Source of the DNA: Maribacter polysiphoniae
GTDB taxonomy: Bacteria; Bacteroidota; Bacteroidia; Flavobacteriales; Flavobacteriaceae
Direction of reading: 5' to 3'
DNA: 64,000 nt
Assembly (NCBI RefSeq): GCF_003148665.1
Contig: NZ_QGGQ01000008.1
Span: 64,566-128,565 of the forward strand
Under the pieces are notes generated by a model. The model saw only the letters and a program-made list of their open reading frames with translations, had not been told where the DNA came from and did not search any database. Shown here in pieces: positions 53,124 through 62,494 of this stretch; position 1 is the stretch's first letter, and every line of letters begins with the position of its first letter. Both the position numbers and the translations under genes were made by a program.

Positions 53124-55802
53124 CTAAATATCATACTTTATCGTAAATAAAACGTACCTCGGTTGCACATAATACGATTGTGTGGAAAAATAAAGCTCAT
53201 TGGTGCTATCCCTATTGAGCGTAGTGGTGTTTAAAAGGTTCGTGCCCTTGATACCAAATTCCCACTTACTGTCTTTCTCTTGGTATGTTAAATCGGATTC
53301 CAAAAAACTATACTTATTACCAATCGTACCCTCTTTGTCAGTATAGTTGTAATAATCGTAGTCAAGCGTTACAATAAAGCTCTTCAAAAATGCTGCGTCA
53401 AACCGGGCATAGGGCCTTTTTGTAAAATAGGTTGTTTCCCGCCCACCGTTGTCATAATTGTTCACGCTATAGCGATACCCTACTTCAAGATTGGGTGCAT
53501 TTTTGAAATTGGTAGATAATGCCCCCCTATAATTTTGGGTAAAGGAATTCGAAGTAAGCTTTGCATTATCGACCAAGTTATTGGTAGTAGACCAAGACAT
53601 ACTACCCCTCACAGAGCCCTTTATTTTTCCAAAAGTACGCTCGTACCTGCCATTCGCCGAAAATGACTCATCTTCAAAGTTGGAATTGATTGTAGTACTG
53701 ATCCGGTTGATCCCCACAATCTCAGCACTACTTTTTAGGGCATCGATTCTTTTCGTATAGGTGACATTACCGAAAATATTGGTGAAATTGAACATATTGA
53801 AACTGAAAAAATTCAGCGAGAGATTATGGTTAAGGGCACTTTCCAAATCCCTATTTCCCTGATAAGCCGAATTGTAATTATTGAGCACATACCCTTGTGC
53901 AAATTTATTGACATCGGTAAAGGAACGTGTCACCCGATAATTAAACCTCAGGTTTTCCGACTTTTTCAGTTGTGCATTAATATATACATCAGGCAACAAG
54001 GATGTTAGGTCGTCTTTTACCACATTCCCCAACTGATCGTTCTTTACATTGAATTGATGCAGGGTAACCCCAGGATTAAAGGTGAAAATTCCTGATATCA
54101 CTTTATAATGAAAACCCAAATACAGATCAGAGACATTGAAGTCCACATCATTCACATAATCAAGACCCTCCATATCCAATGTATTCCCCCCATCCAAAAT
54201 CTGGAAAATCCCCGAATTGAAATTCTGATGGCTTTGGGTAGTACCCAAGGTAAAGTTCAAATTACTTTTAGTCCCCAACACATAATAATAATCGACTTTG
54301 GCATCCACCTTATTGGTAACTACATTCTTGACTTGATTTATATTATAAACATCCTGGTTTTCGTCTACGGGAAAAACATCGACAAAGGCAAACTCGTTAC
54401 GTATTGCCTCATAGAATGGATCCTCATCTTGATACAAATGTTGGGCTTCAACGGCAAAAATATTCTTGTCGTCCAAAGTATAATACAGGTTAAGGTTCTG
54501 GTTTACCGCTAAGGGTTTCTGCCTTTTAACTTCAGAAATCTCATCGGTGATATCGGATATGGAAAGCACATCCACAACCTCATGATCGTCGGATTGCTTT
54601 AAGAGTGCATCATAATCTATCTGGAGGTCAGCATTGGGCTTGTACCTTGCACTCAATTTGGCCAATCCCAGATGAACGGTCTGATCGGTATTCGTGGTTG
54701 CATTCTCAATATCATTACTGGCGATATAGGTTGTGCTTCTTATTGACTTCATCAGGGTACCTGTATAGGAATAAATCCCAAACCCACTCAAATCCAATGA
54801 CTTCGTCGGGGCATAACTGAAATTTACGGCCGCAAACTTGGTATCTATATCGTTTGCCCTATTGTTCTGCCCTGTGGAAAGCCCCAGTCCGTCAGAACCA
54901 ACATCTATCGAACTTCCGCCCCTGGCGTTTATATTCCTGAAGCCACCCGTAAATTTTCGATAATCATTACGGGTAAAGGGGACTTCGCCCAAATTGTTCA
55001 AATCGGTTATTATATTGATGCTATAATCAGGACTGTAATAAAACAGTTTAGGGTGTGCCAGGTATCTGTTATCCGGTCCGTAACCCGCCGTGAGTTCCCC
55101 AAACCAAAATTTCTTTTTACCTTCTTTCAACCGAATATTCAGCGCTACATTATCATCGTCATTCGTTAGGCCCTTCATTTGGGACACCTCATTATAATTT
55201 TTCAGTACCTCAACCTTACTTAGGGCGTTGGCAGGAATATTCTCAACGGCAATTTTGGAATCCCCATCGAAAAAATCCTTTCCTTCTACCATTACCTTGG
55301 TTACGGTCTTTCCTTCAACCTCTATTTGCCCATCATCATCGATTTCAATCCCTGGTAAATTCTCCAGCACATCCTTTAACTTTTTTTCAGTACCCGAAAC
55401 AAAGGAATCGGTATCATAAACAATCGTATCGCCTTTTACGGATACCGGCATTTCATAGGTTACCTCCACCTCATCCAACTGGGCGGCCTGTTCTTGCATT
55501 ACGATATCCTTTACGGCATCAACATCACCAGCGGTAATGGTAAAGGATTCGGTCTTCAGCCCTAAATAACTTACTTTGACCGTATACTGATTCGCCGTTT
55601 TTAATTTCAACTTATACTGTCCGGCGTGATTCGTGATTCCGTAGGATTCAAGACCTTTTGTCTCTGTATTGATAGCTATCACATTCGCCATATCAACACC
55701 GGTTCCTGTACTATCCTTAACGGTACCTGTTAATGCTATTTCCTGTGCCGAACCCAAAAAACCCAAGACTAAGAATACTATAAGCGGTAAAACCTTTTTC
55801 AT
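53124..55802 (-). CDS. TonB-dependent receptor-like outer-membrane protein
   Basis: An 892-residue outer-membrane protein. Signal peptide (MKKVLPLIVFLVLGFLGSAQ), a carboxypeptidase-regulatory-like beta domain (about 22-105, LTGTVKDSTGTGVDMANVIAINTETKG), a plug (about 130-230, DTIVYDTDSFVSGTEKKLKDVLENLPG and NIPANALSKVEVLKNY) and a beta barrel to the C-terminus (YVQPRYVLFTIKYDI). It lacks a SusD partner, and the GLPGLI gene follows, a recurrent pair in Bacteroidota. Substrate unknown; peptide, metal or iron complexes are possible. Confidence 0.9.
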   Translation of the reverse strand: MKKVLPLIVFLVLGFLGSAQEIALTGTVKDSTGTGVDMANVIAINTETKGLESYGITNHAGQYKLKLKTANQYTVKVSYLGLKTESFTITAGDVDAVKDIVMQEQAAQLDEVEVTYEMPVSVKGDTIVYDTDSFVSGTEKKLKDVLENLPGIEIDDDGQIEVEGKTVTKVMVEGKDFFDGDSKIAVENIPANALSKVEVLKNYNEVSQMKGLTNDDDNVALNIRLKEGKKKFWFGELTAGYGPDNRYLAHPKLFYYSPDYSINIITDLNNLGEVPFTRNDYRKFTGGFRNINARGGSSIDVGSDGLGLSTGQNNRANDIDTKFAAVNFSYAPTKSLDLSGFGIYSYTGTLMKSIRSTTYIASNDIENATTNTDQTVHLGLAKLSARYKPNADLQIDYDALLKQSDDHEVVDVLSISDITDEISEVKRQKPLAVNQNLNLYYTLDDKNIFAVEAQHLYQDEDPFYEAIRNEFAFVDVFPVDENQDVYNINQVKNVVTNKVDAKVDYYYVLGTKSNLNFTLGTTQSHQNFNSGIFQILDGGNTLDMEGLDYVNDVDFNVSDLYLGFHYKVISGIFTFNPGVTLHQFNVKNDQLGNVVKDDLTSLLPDVYINAQLKKSENLRFNYRVTRSFTDVNKFAQGYVLNNYNSAYQGNRDLESALNHNLSLNFFSFNMFNFTNIFGNVTYTKRIDALKSSAEIVGINRISTTINSNFEDESFSANGRYERTFGKIKGSVRGSMSWSTTNNLVDNAKLTSNSFTQNYRGALSTNFKNAPNLEVGYRYSVNNYDNGGRETTYFTKRPYARFDAAFLKSFIVTLDYDYYNYTDKEGTIGNKYSFLESDLTYQEKDSKWEFGIKGTNLLNTTTLNRDSTNELYFSTQSYYVQPRYVLFTIKYDI

Positions 55803-55851
55803 TTTAACATTTTTTCAAGAAAGAACTATCAGATAATACTAAAGGTCAATT

Positions 55852-56712
55852 TTAGAATCTAGCACCGCCGCGTCCACCACCTCGACCACCTCGGAAATTC
55901 TCGCGCATCTCTTTCATTTTTTCGCGGGAGATCTCATCGTATTCCGCTTGGGTTACCTTCTTCCCTTTCTTCGGGGCCTTAATTTCGATTTTCTCTTTAG
56001 GGTTCAAAGTGATTTTGGAACAAACAATAGTGGTCACATCGTCGCTAACGGCCAAAATAAGCCCTGGTAACCCCCAATAATCCGCTGGTCCTTGATTTAT
56101 GGGTATTTCCGGTGTATACCACGCTACAATTTCGACCTCCTTCTCTATGAATTCCTCCACTTTTTTTTCTTTCGTGCCTTCCCCATCCTTTCCATCCGTA
56201 TTTCTTCTTCGGAATAAGGCCTGCATATTGGGTCGTTTTACCGTCTTTACCGCTACGGCCTTATAGGCTGTATATTTCCCTATTTGTTTGGTGTCACTTT
56301 CCAGTTTCCAATCCAATTTCTCAAGATCGTCCTCTATCAGGAATATCTTTCCGAAAAGCTCGTTCTTGATCAAGTACCTTCCATCCTCGATATTCTTATA
56401 CAGGTCACCACCTGCACTTCCCATAGCCCTAAAACCCCTGCCCCTGCCACTGTTACCACCAGGTTGCTCCAATTTTTCATCCTCCTCATATAATGATTCC
56501 TTCGCATTGAACACAAGTTCATACGTTTTCTCATTGGCCTTCTTCATACGTTCCATGATTTCCTTCTTTCGGTCTTCCGGAATTTGTCTATTTCCAAAAT
56601 CCATGTTCACCTGCGTTTTACTCTCGTAGGTGGCTTTCCCTTGAAAATCCTGCGAAAAACCACTATACATGGTGAAAAACATGAATAATACCGTTAACAT
56701 TTTACTTTTCAT
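55852..56712 (-). CDS. GLPGLI family protein with Arg-Gly-rich tail
   Basis: A 286-residue exported protein: signal peptide MKSKMLTVLFMFFTMYSGFSQ, then the GLPGLI signature in GPADYWGLPGLILAV (near residue 215). A Lys/Glu-rich mid-region contains a Gly/Arg patch (GGNSGRGRGFRAMG). The C-terminus ends in FRGGRGGGRGGARF, unusual for a periplasmic protein. GLPGLI proteins have no known activity but are found next to TonB-dependent receptors. Here the two genes are 49 bp apart on the same strand, GLPGLI first. Confidence 0.88.
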   Translation of the reverse strand: MKSKMLTVLFMFFTMYSGFSQDFQGKATYESKTQVNMDFGNRQIPEDRKKEIMERMKKANEKTYELVFNAKESLYEEDEKLEQPGGNSGRGRGFRAMGSAGGDLYKNIEDGRYLIKNELFGKIFLIEDDLEKLDWKLESDTKQIGKYTAYKAVAVKTVKRPNMQALFRRRNTDGKDGEGTKEKKVEEFIEKEVEIVAWYTPEIPINQGPADYWGLPGLILAVSDDVTTIVCSKITLNPKEKIEIKAPKKGKKVTQAEYDEISREKMKEMRENFRGGRGGGRGGARF

Positions 56713-56983
56713 CTATCGGACTTTTGATTTAAAAATTGAACCCTTGATTTTTGGCGAATTCCAAAATCCTATTGATCATAAATAGGTTATTGATTGAATA
56801 ATATACCTTTGGACTATATCGAATGCAATAGGTTTAATGGGTGGTTGAAAATAATTAAAATGCCACTTGTACATTTTTTTCCCGATATTGATATAAAGGT
56901 TTTTACTTCCTGTAGTTATCTTGTATATTGTACCCTCCATTAAACTCAGATGAAAAAACACTAATCACAAATCAGAATACCTT

Positions 56984-57598
56984 ATGCATATTGCCGTTGC
57001 AGGAAACATTGGCGCCGGAAAGACCACATTGACAAGACTTCTGGCAAAACACTTCAAGTGGGAAGCCCATTTTGAAGACGTTGTTGACAACCCTTATCTG
57101 GACGATTTTTATAACCAGATGGAACGATGGAGTTTTAATCTTCAGATTTATTTCCTAAACCATCGATACCGCCAAGTCCTTAGTTTTAGGGAAAGTGGCA
57201 AAGACATTATTCAGGACAGGACCATTTATGAGGATGCTTATATATTCGCTCCCAACCTACATGCGATGGGCTTGATGACCAATAGGGACTTTAAGAACTA
57301 TTCGAGTCTTTTCGAATTAATGGAGAGCCTCGTGCAACCGCCAGATCTTCTTATCTATTTGAGAAGTACCATCCCCAATTTGGTAAAGCAGATCCATAAA
57401 CGGGGGCGTGACTATGAGAACACGATTTCAATTGATTACCTAAGTCGATTGAACGAACGCTATGAAGCTTGGATCTATGGTTATGAAAAAGGAAAACTAC
57501 TGATTATCGATGTGGATAACCTGGATTTTGTTGACAACCCAGAAGATCTCGGGGAGATCTTAAACAGGATAGACGCTGAGATCAACGGTTTATTCTAA
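56984..57598 (+). CDS. deoxynucleoside kinase
   Basis: A 204-residue kinase that phosphorylates deoxynucleosides for salvage. The P-loop is GNIGAGKTT (7-15). DRTIYED (about 78-84), a version of the DRS/ERS motif, carries the base, and the lid is RGRDYE near residue 145. IAVAGNIGAGKTTLTRLLA and the C-terminal INRIDAEINGLF complete the fold. Specificity (dA/dG or broad) cannot be set by eye. The peptidase gene follows by 12 bp, so they may be co-transcribed. Confidence 0.92.
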   Translation: MHIAVAGNIGAGKTTLTRLLAKHFKWEAHFEDVVDNPYLDDFYNQMERWSFNLQIYFLNHRYRQVLSFRESGKDIIQDRTIYEDAYIFAPNLHAMGLMTNRDFKNYSSLFELMESLVQPPDLLIYLRSTIPNLVKQIHKRGRDYENTISIDYLSRLNERYEAWIYGYEKGKLLIIDVDNLDFVDNPEDLGEILNRIDAEINGLF

Positions 57599-57610
57599 AA
57601 ACCACCCCGT

Positions 57611-58327
57611 ATGACAAATTGCCTACTTGCCAGTACATCGACAATATTCGGAGGAAACTATTTAGATTATTTGTTTGATGCCTTGGGTGAATTGTACCAA
57701 GACACCGAAGAGGTTCTATTCATCCCTTTTGCAAGACCGGGTGGTATTTCCCATGATGCCTATAGCAAATTAGCCGCTACGGCATTTCAACAGATAGGCA
57801 AAAAATTAGTAGGCCTCCACACTTTTGACGAACCTAAAGCCGCCCTACAATCGGCAAAGGGCATCTTTACCGGGGGCGGCAATTCCTTTGTACTCGTCAA
57901 TAGCCTTTACCACCTTGACGTTATGGACACCCTTAGGCAGGTGATTTTGAACGGGACACCTTATTTAGGCACTAGCGCCGGTAGTAATATTGCCGGGCCC
58001 ACTATCAAGACCACCAATGATATGCCCATAGTCTACCCTCCTAGTTACGACACCCTGGCTATCATTCCAATGAACATCAATCCGCATTATCTTGACCCCG
58101 ACCCTAACTCAACCCATAAAGGGGAAACACGGGAAACACGTATCAAGGAATTCCACGAATTCAATACCACACCCGTTATAGGTCTTCGGGAAGGAAGTTG
58201 GATTCGCGTGCAAAACAAGAAAACAACACTCCATGGAGGCCAACTTAGCGCCCGCATATTCGAGAAAGGAAAGGATGCCTATGAAATACCCGCAGGTGCC
58301 TCGCTGGATTTTTTTAAAAACCAATAA
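57611..58327 (+). CDS. pepE: dipeptidase E (peptidase S51 family)
   Basis: Hydrolyses aspartyl dipeptides. The 238-residue protein has the nucleophile elbow GTSAGSN with Ser122. His159 (NINPHY) and Asp137 (TNDMPI) fit the Ser-His-Asp triad of Salmonella PepE (Ser120, His157, Asp135), shifted by two. GIFTGGGNSFVLV is the oxyanion region. There is no signal peptide, so it is cytoplasmic. It lies 12 bp after the deoxynucleoside kinase gene on the same strand. Confidence 0.92.
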   Translation: MTNCLLASTSTIFGGNYLDYLFDALGELYQDTEEVLFIPFARPGGISHDAYSKLAATAFQQIGKKLVGLHTFDEPKAALQSAKGIFTGGGNSFVLVNSLYHLDVMDTLRQVILNGTPYLGTSAGSNIAGPTIKTTNDMPIVYPPSYDTLAIIPMNINPHYLDPDPNSTHKGETRETRIKEFHEFNTTPVIGLREGSWIRVQNKKTTLHGGQLSARIFEKGKDAYEIPAGASLDFFKNQ

Positions 58328-58570
58328 TTTTTCATTGTTTTAACCCCGTTATTCCGCAATGGGATTATACCAGCCTTTCCCAAAAGGCCATTTTACACAC
58401 TGAACGTTACCTTTCACTCATTACGGATTCCAAATAAATAGGTTAAACCGTAGCTTCATTCAAACATTCAACAAGCCTAAAAACACCTATATCAATTCCG
58501 GATACCGATATAGGGGACTTGTAAACAATTGTATAACCTTGCCTTTCCCAAGAATGGCCAAAACTTTTGA

Positions 58571-59281
58571 ATGATGAAACCAAAAAAGCACCCTAAAAGG
58601 GATTTAAACAAAAACAGCGGACTTTATTTTGTAATCGGATTGATCCTTGTAATGGCCTGTACGTACATGGCCTTTGAGTGGAAAACCTATGACCGACCAA
58701 ATTATTATGGTGAAGCCATAAACATGCCCGATGACCCCCTAGAAGAATTACCACCCATAATTACCCTTGACGTACCACCACCGCCTCCAGAACCAGTCAT
58801 ACCTGATGTCATAGAGATTGTCATAAATGAAGATCCAATTATCGAAACGGTTGTCGCATCTTCGGAAAGTAATCCTGATAAGGAAATCCTGGAAGTAAAG
58901 GACATTGATGTTATCGATGACCCCGTAGACATGCCACCCGTACCCTTTTCGGTCATAGAAGAGGTTCCGGTTTTCCCTGGTTGTGAAAAGGCAGTCGATA
59001 AAAGGGCCTGCTTTCAAGATCAAATGAACAGGCATATTCGAAAAAATTTCAGGTATCCCGAAATTCCCTTGGAAATGGGCATACAAGGCAAGGTGTATAT
59101 GCAGTTTATGATTGAAACCGATGGAAGCATTGGACATATTCAAAAGCGCGGACCGGACAAACACTTAGAGGCCGAAGCCACCCGCATAATCAAGCTGCTT
59201 CCCAAAATGCAGCCTGGAAAGCAACGAGGCACTCCGGTCAAAGTTCCATTTAGCATCCCCATTAACTTTAAACTTCAATAA
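58571..59281 (+). CDS. tonB: energy transducer TonB
   Basis: A 236-residue inner-membrane protein that couples the proton motive force to TonB-dependent receptors. One N-terminal membrane anchor (about 19-37, LYFVIGLILVMACTYMAFEW) is followed by a proline-rich periplasmic spacer (VPPPPPEPVIPD) and an acidic stretch. The C-terminal domain has FRYPEIPLEMGIQGKVYMQFMIETDGSI. A pre-domain PGCE and a Cys pair (C130/C138 region) are typical of Bacteroidota TonB. A 243-bp spacer upstream has an inverted repeat (CCTATATC/GATATAGG, 58486-58514) that might mark regulation. Confidence 0.93.
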   Translation: MMKPKKHPKRDLNKNSGLYFVIGLILVMACTYMAFEWKTYDRPNYYGEAINMPDDPLEELPPIITLDVPPPPPEPVIPDVIEIVINEDPIIETVVASSESNPDKEILEVKDIDVIDDPVDMPPVPFSVIEEVPVFPGCEKAVDKRACFQDQMNRHIRKNFRYPEIPLEMGIQGKVYMQFMIETDGSIGHIQKRGPDKHLEAEATRIIKLLPKMQPGKQRGTPVKVPFSIPINFKLQ

Positions 59282-59317
59282 TCAAAAACCACAAAGGGTT
59301 CACTGATTTGCATAAAA

Positions 59318-59343
59318 AAGCCCTGACCGTTTGGTCAGGGCTT
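59318..59343. terminator. bidirectional terminator
   Basis: AAGCCCTGACC (59318-59328) and GGTCAGGGCTT (59333-59343), a perfect 11-bp stem with a four-base loop, flanked by A and T runs. Between tonB (+) and hppA (-). Confidence 0.92.
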
Positions 59344-59373
59344 TAAAATTATTTGAATGTCCCTAAAAAAGTT

Positions 59374-61782
59374 TTATTCTTTCCCAACAACTTCCCCTAT
59401 AACCTCCTCATCGACAACATCTGCTTTAGAAGCCTTACCCTTGAAGGTTTCGACTTTAGCCATCACGTCTTTCTCCGATCCTGAAAAAACCGCTTCTTCA
59501 ACCGTTTTTTCACCATTATCAGTTGTAGTGGTCGTTACAGTTGCCGTCATTGTAGCATCATCATTCTTTGTCATTTCAACCCTAACCTCTTTTTGAACTT
59601 CCTGGGCCACCAATTCGGTAACAACTTTTTGTTCGTTATAAGCCGTTAAAGTATCCGGTGTCAATGCAATACTTGGTGCGATTACCAAAGCTACCACTGA
59701 CATTAATTTCAATAGGATATTCAATGAAGGACCTGATGTATCCTTGAAGGGATCACCAACGGTATCACCTACTACGGCTGCCTTATGGGCATCAGTACCT
59801 TTTCTTCCATCCGATTCGATCATCTTTTTGGCGTTATCCCATGCACCACCTGCATTTGATTGGAAAATTGCCATCAGCACGCCACAGGTTGTTACCCCTG
59901 CAAGTAGTCCGCCCAACATTTCCGCTCCTCCAATAAAACCAACGGCAACTGGAACCGCTATTGCCAATAAACCTGGCAATACCATTTCCCTAATTGATGC
60001 TTGGGTGGAAATGGCCACACATTTATCATATTCGGCCAACCCATCCGCTTCATCAAAAATCGCCCTTTGTTCAGGCGTTGCTTTTGTCATATCGGAATCT
60101 ACAGCCCGCATAACTTCCAAGGCAGCTTTCAATTGTGGGATATCCCTGAATTGACGTCTAACTTCCTCAATCATGGCCATGGCTGCACGCCCAACCGCAT
60201 TCATCGATAAGGCAGAAAATACAAATGGCAGCATTCCTCCCACTAAAAGTCCAGCCATTATGGTTGGTTTGGAGACATCAATAGAATCTATTTTTGCAAC
60301 TTTCATAAAAGCGGCAAACAAGGCCAGAGCCGTCAAAGCTGCGGAGGCTATTGCAAAACCTTTACCAATGGCTGCAGTTGTATTACCTACGGCATCCAAC
60401 TTATCTGTACGCTCACGAACTTCACTGGGCAATTCTGCCATTTCGGCAATACCACCTGCATTATCGGAAATTGGTCCGTACGCATCCACTGCCAATTGGA
60501 TTCCAGTATTTGCCAACATTCCAACAGCGGCAATGGCTATACCATATAAGCCTGCAAAATGATGTGATATCAAAATAGCGGCAGCGATCAATAATATAGG
60601 AATCATAGTTGACATCATACCAACCCCTAATCCGGCAATAATATTCGTTGCCGCCCCAGTCTCAGATTGACGAACAATCGAGGTTACCGGTTTTGTTCCT
60701 GTTCCTGTATAGTACTCCGTGATTTTCCCAACACCCAAACCAGCAATTAAACCGGCCAAGGTGGCCCAGAAAATACCCATGGCACCACTAGGTAGTCCTT
60801 CAACTGTTTCAGGAATCATTGCCGTAATGATAAAATAAGATGCAACAACCATTAAACCGGCAGAACCAAATTCACCAATATTCAAAGCCGTTTGTGGATT
60901 TCCACCATCCTTAACCTTTACGAAGAATGTTCCGATGATTGACATTATAATACCCACGGCCGCTAAGACCAAAGGCAGATAAACGGCCCCTAAACCAGCA
61001 AAATCCGGAGTGATGATAAAAGCCCCCAACACCATGGTACCGATGATAGACCCTACATAAGACTCAAATAAATCGGCTCCCATACCGGCAACATCACCAA
61101 CATTGTCACCGACATTATCGGCAATAGTGGCAGGGTTCAATGGGTGGTCCTCAGGAATACCCGCTTCAACCTTACCCACCAAGTCAGCACCGACATCAGC
61201 TGCTTTTGTATAAATACCACCACCAACTCTCGCAAACAAGGCTATGGATGATGCACCCAAGGAGAATCCTGATAGCACATTCAGTACCAATGACAAGTTA
61301 TCCGCACCTGGCCAAATATTTTGGTAGATCATAAAAAGACCGCTCAGCCCCAAAACACCAAGTCCGACAACACCAAGTCCCATTACGGCACCACCGGCAA
61401 AAGCAACCTCTAGGGCCTTACCCAATGAGTTTCTAGCTGCCTGTGTTGTTCTTACGTTTGCTTTGGTAGCCACCTTCATTCCGATAAACCCAGCCAAGGC
61501 AGAACAAATAGCCCCAACTATAAAGGAAACAGCAACCATACCATGTGACCCTACCTCATTATTTCCTTTAAAGTAAAGAAGAATCGCCACGGCAATGACG
61601 AAAATTGCCAGTATTTTATATTCCGCTTTTAAAAATGACATTGCCCCATCGGCAATATTCTTGGCAATTCTTGCCATTTTTGCGTCACCAACTTCTTGTT
61701 TTGAAACCCACATGTTTTTAATAAACACGAATATTAGAGCCAAGACACCGAAGGCTGGCAAGAACTTTACGATTAATTCCAT
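59374..61782 (-). CDS. hppA: membrane-bound ion-pumping pyrophosphatase, K+-dependent type
   Basis: A multi-pass membrane protein of 802 residues that hydrolyses pyrophosphate while pumping Na+ or H+. The active-site motif is [20 protein letters not shown] (about 225-245). [18 protein letters not shown] (near 465) has the Ala and Gly that mark K+-dependent enzymes. [14 protein letters not shown] marks the last core helices. After the core, about 70 residues are added (from [13 protein letters not shown] to the end), rich in Lys, Glu and Thr, an extension I do not expect in this family. The soluble pyrophosphatase gene lies just upstream. Confidence 0.95.
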   Translation of the reverse strand: MELIVKFLPAFGVLALIFVFIKNMWVSKQEVGDAKMARIAKNIADGAMSFLKAEYKILAIFVIAVAILLYFKGNNEVGSHGMVAVSFIVGAICSALAGFIGMKVATKANVRTTQAARNSLGKALEVAFAGGAVMGLGVVGLGVLGLSGLFMIYQNIWPGADNLSLVLNVLSGFSLGASSIALFARVGGGIYTKAADVGADLVGKVEAGIPEDHPLNPATIADNVGDNVGDVAGMGADLFESYVGSIIGTMVLGAFIITPDFAGLGAVYLPLVLAAVGIIMSIIGTFFVKVKDGGNPQTALNIGEFGSAGLMVVASYFIITAMIPETVEGLPSGAMGIFWATLAGLIAGLGVGKITEYYTGTGTKPVTSIVRQSETGAATNIIAGLGVGMMSTMIPILLIAAAILISHHFAGLYGIAIAAVGMLANTGIQLAVDAYGPISDNAGGIAEMAELPSEVRERTDKLDAVGNTTAAIGKGFAIASAALTALALFAAFMKVAKIDSIDVSKPTIMAGLLVGGMLPFVFSALSMNAVGRAAMAMIEEVRRQFRDIPQLKAALEVMRAVDSDMTKATPEQRAIFDEADGLAEYDKCVAISTQASIREMVLPGLLAIAVPVAVGFIGGAEMLGGLLAGVTTCGVLMAIFQSNAGGAWDNAKKMIESDGRKGTDAHKAAVVGDTVGDPFKDTSGPSLNILLKLMSVVALVIAPSIALTPDTLTAYNEQKVVTELVAQEVQKEVRVEMTKNDDATMTATVTTTTTDNGEKTVEEAVFSGSEKDVMAKVETFKGKASKADVVDEEVIGEVVGKE

Positions 61783-61843
61783 TGTTTTTATAGTTATTTA
61801 GTTTTTTTTAATGCCAGCTAAAGTAGTGAAATCAAATAGATAA

Positions 61844-61879
61844 AAAAAGTGGCTTTTCAATATTGAAAAGCCACTTTTT
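61844..61879. terminator. terminator of ppa
   Basis: AAAAAGTGGCTTTTCAA (61844-61860) and TTGAAAAGCCACTTTTT (61863-61879) form a perfect 17-bp stem with a two-base centre, on the minus strand ending in TTTTT. It separates ppa from hppA, so each has its own transcript. Confidence 0.9.
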
Positions 61880-61896
61880 AACCTTTAAACTGAGAT

Positions 61897-62424
61897 TTAA
61901 ATAGTGAATGTGCGTTTTTTCTTGTGTTCGCTTTTATCGTAACGCTCTAGACATTCATGATATATCCTGATGGCTTCTTTGGAATCGCCCCAACCACCTA
62001 CATCAACTTTTTTCTCTTCGAGGTCTTTATATACCTGAAAAAAATGTTCTATTTCTTTTAATCTATGTGGATTTACATCCGAAATATCATTTCTCTTACT
62101 CCAAATAGGATCCGAAATCGGTACGCAGATGATTTTCTCATCCGGACCTTTCTCATCGGTCATATGAAAAACCCCAATAGGCTTTACCTCTACCACTACC
62201 ATGGGAAAGGTTGGCTCAGTACACAAGACCAAAACATCCAAGGGATCCTTATCCAACGCCAAGGTTTCAGGTATAAAACCATAATCACCAGGATACATCA
62301 TCGACGAAAACAAGGTTCGGTCAAACCGTATTTTATGTAAAGTAAAATCGTATTCGTATTTATTTCTACTTCCCTTGGGTATTTCAATAAGTACATCAAA
62401 GGTAAGTCCTGCTTTTTTACTCAT
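61897..62424 (-). CDS. ppa: soluble inorganic pyrophosphatase (family I)
   Basis: Hydrolyses pyrophosphate to two phosphates in the cytoplasm. The 175-residue protein has the family I motifs YDFTLHKIRFDRTL, YPGDYGFIPETLALDKDPLDVLVL (with D-x-D-P-x-D at about 63-68), GVFHMTDEKGPDEKIICVP and HFFQVYKDLEEKKV. Its start ATG lies about 20 bp after a -7 element TATCTTTG (62452-62445). Its neighbour is the membrane pyrophosphatase, so two enzymes for the same substrate sit side by side. Confidence 0.95.
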   Translation of the reverse strand: MSKKAGLTFDVLIEIPKGSRNKYEYDFTLHKIRFDRTLFSSMMYPGDYGFIPETLALDKDPLDVLVLCTEPTFPMVVVEVKPIGVFHMTDEKGPDEKIICVPISDPIWSKRNDISDVNPHRLKEIEHFFQVYKDLEEKKVDVGGWGDSKEAIRIYHECLERYDKSEHKKKRTFTI

Positions 62425-62444
62425 ATTCTAGTTTTTTTCGATTA

Positions 62445-62452
62445 CAAAGATA
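62445..62452 (-). promoter_or_regulatory. candidate -7 element for ppa
   Basis: Minus-strand TATCTTTG, exact TAnnTTTG, about 20 bp before the ppa start. A TTG at 62481-62479 is slightly too far for a good -33. Confidence 0.35.
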
Positions 62453-62494
62453 TTGAAAAGATTGAATTAACATTTCTTCAATCCCTGAAATACC

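Noticed and set aside
56776-56961. 61-residue frame on the minus strand in the spacer before the deoxynucleoside kinase
   Set aside because: Composition is that of AT-rich spacer, no recognisable motif, and it would be antisense to the promoter region.
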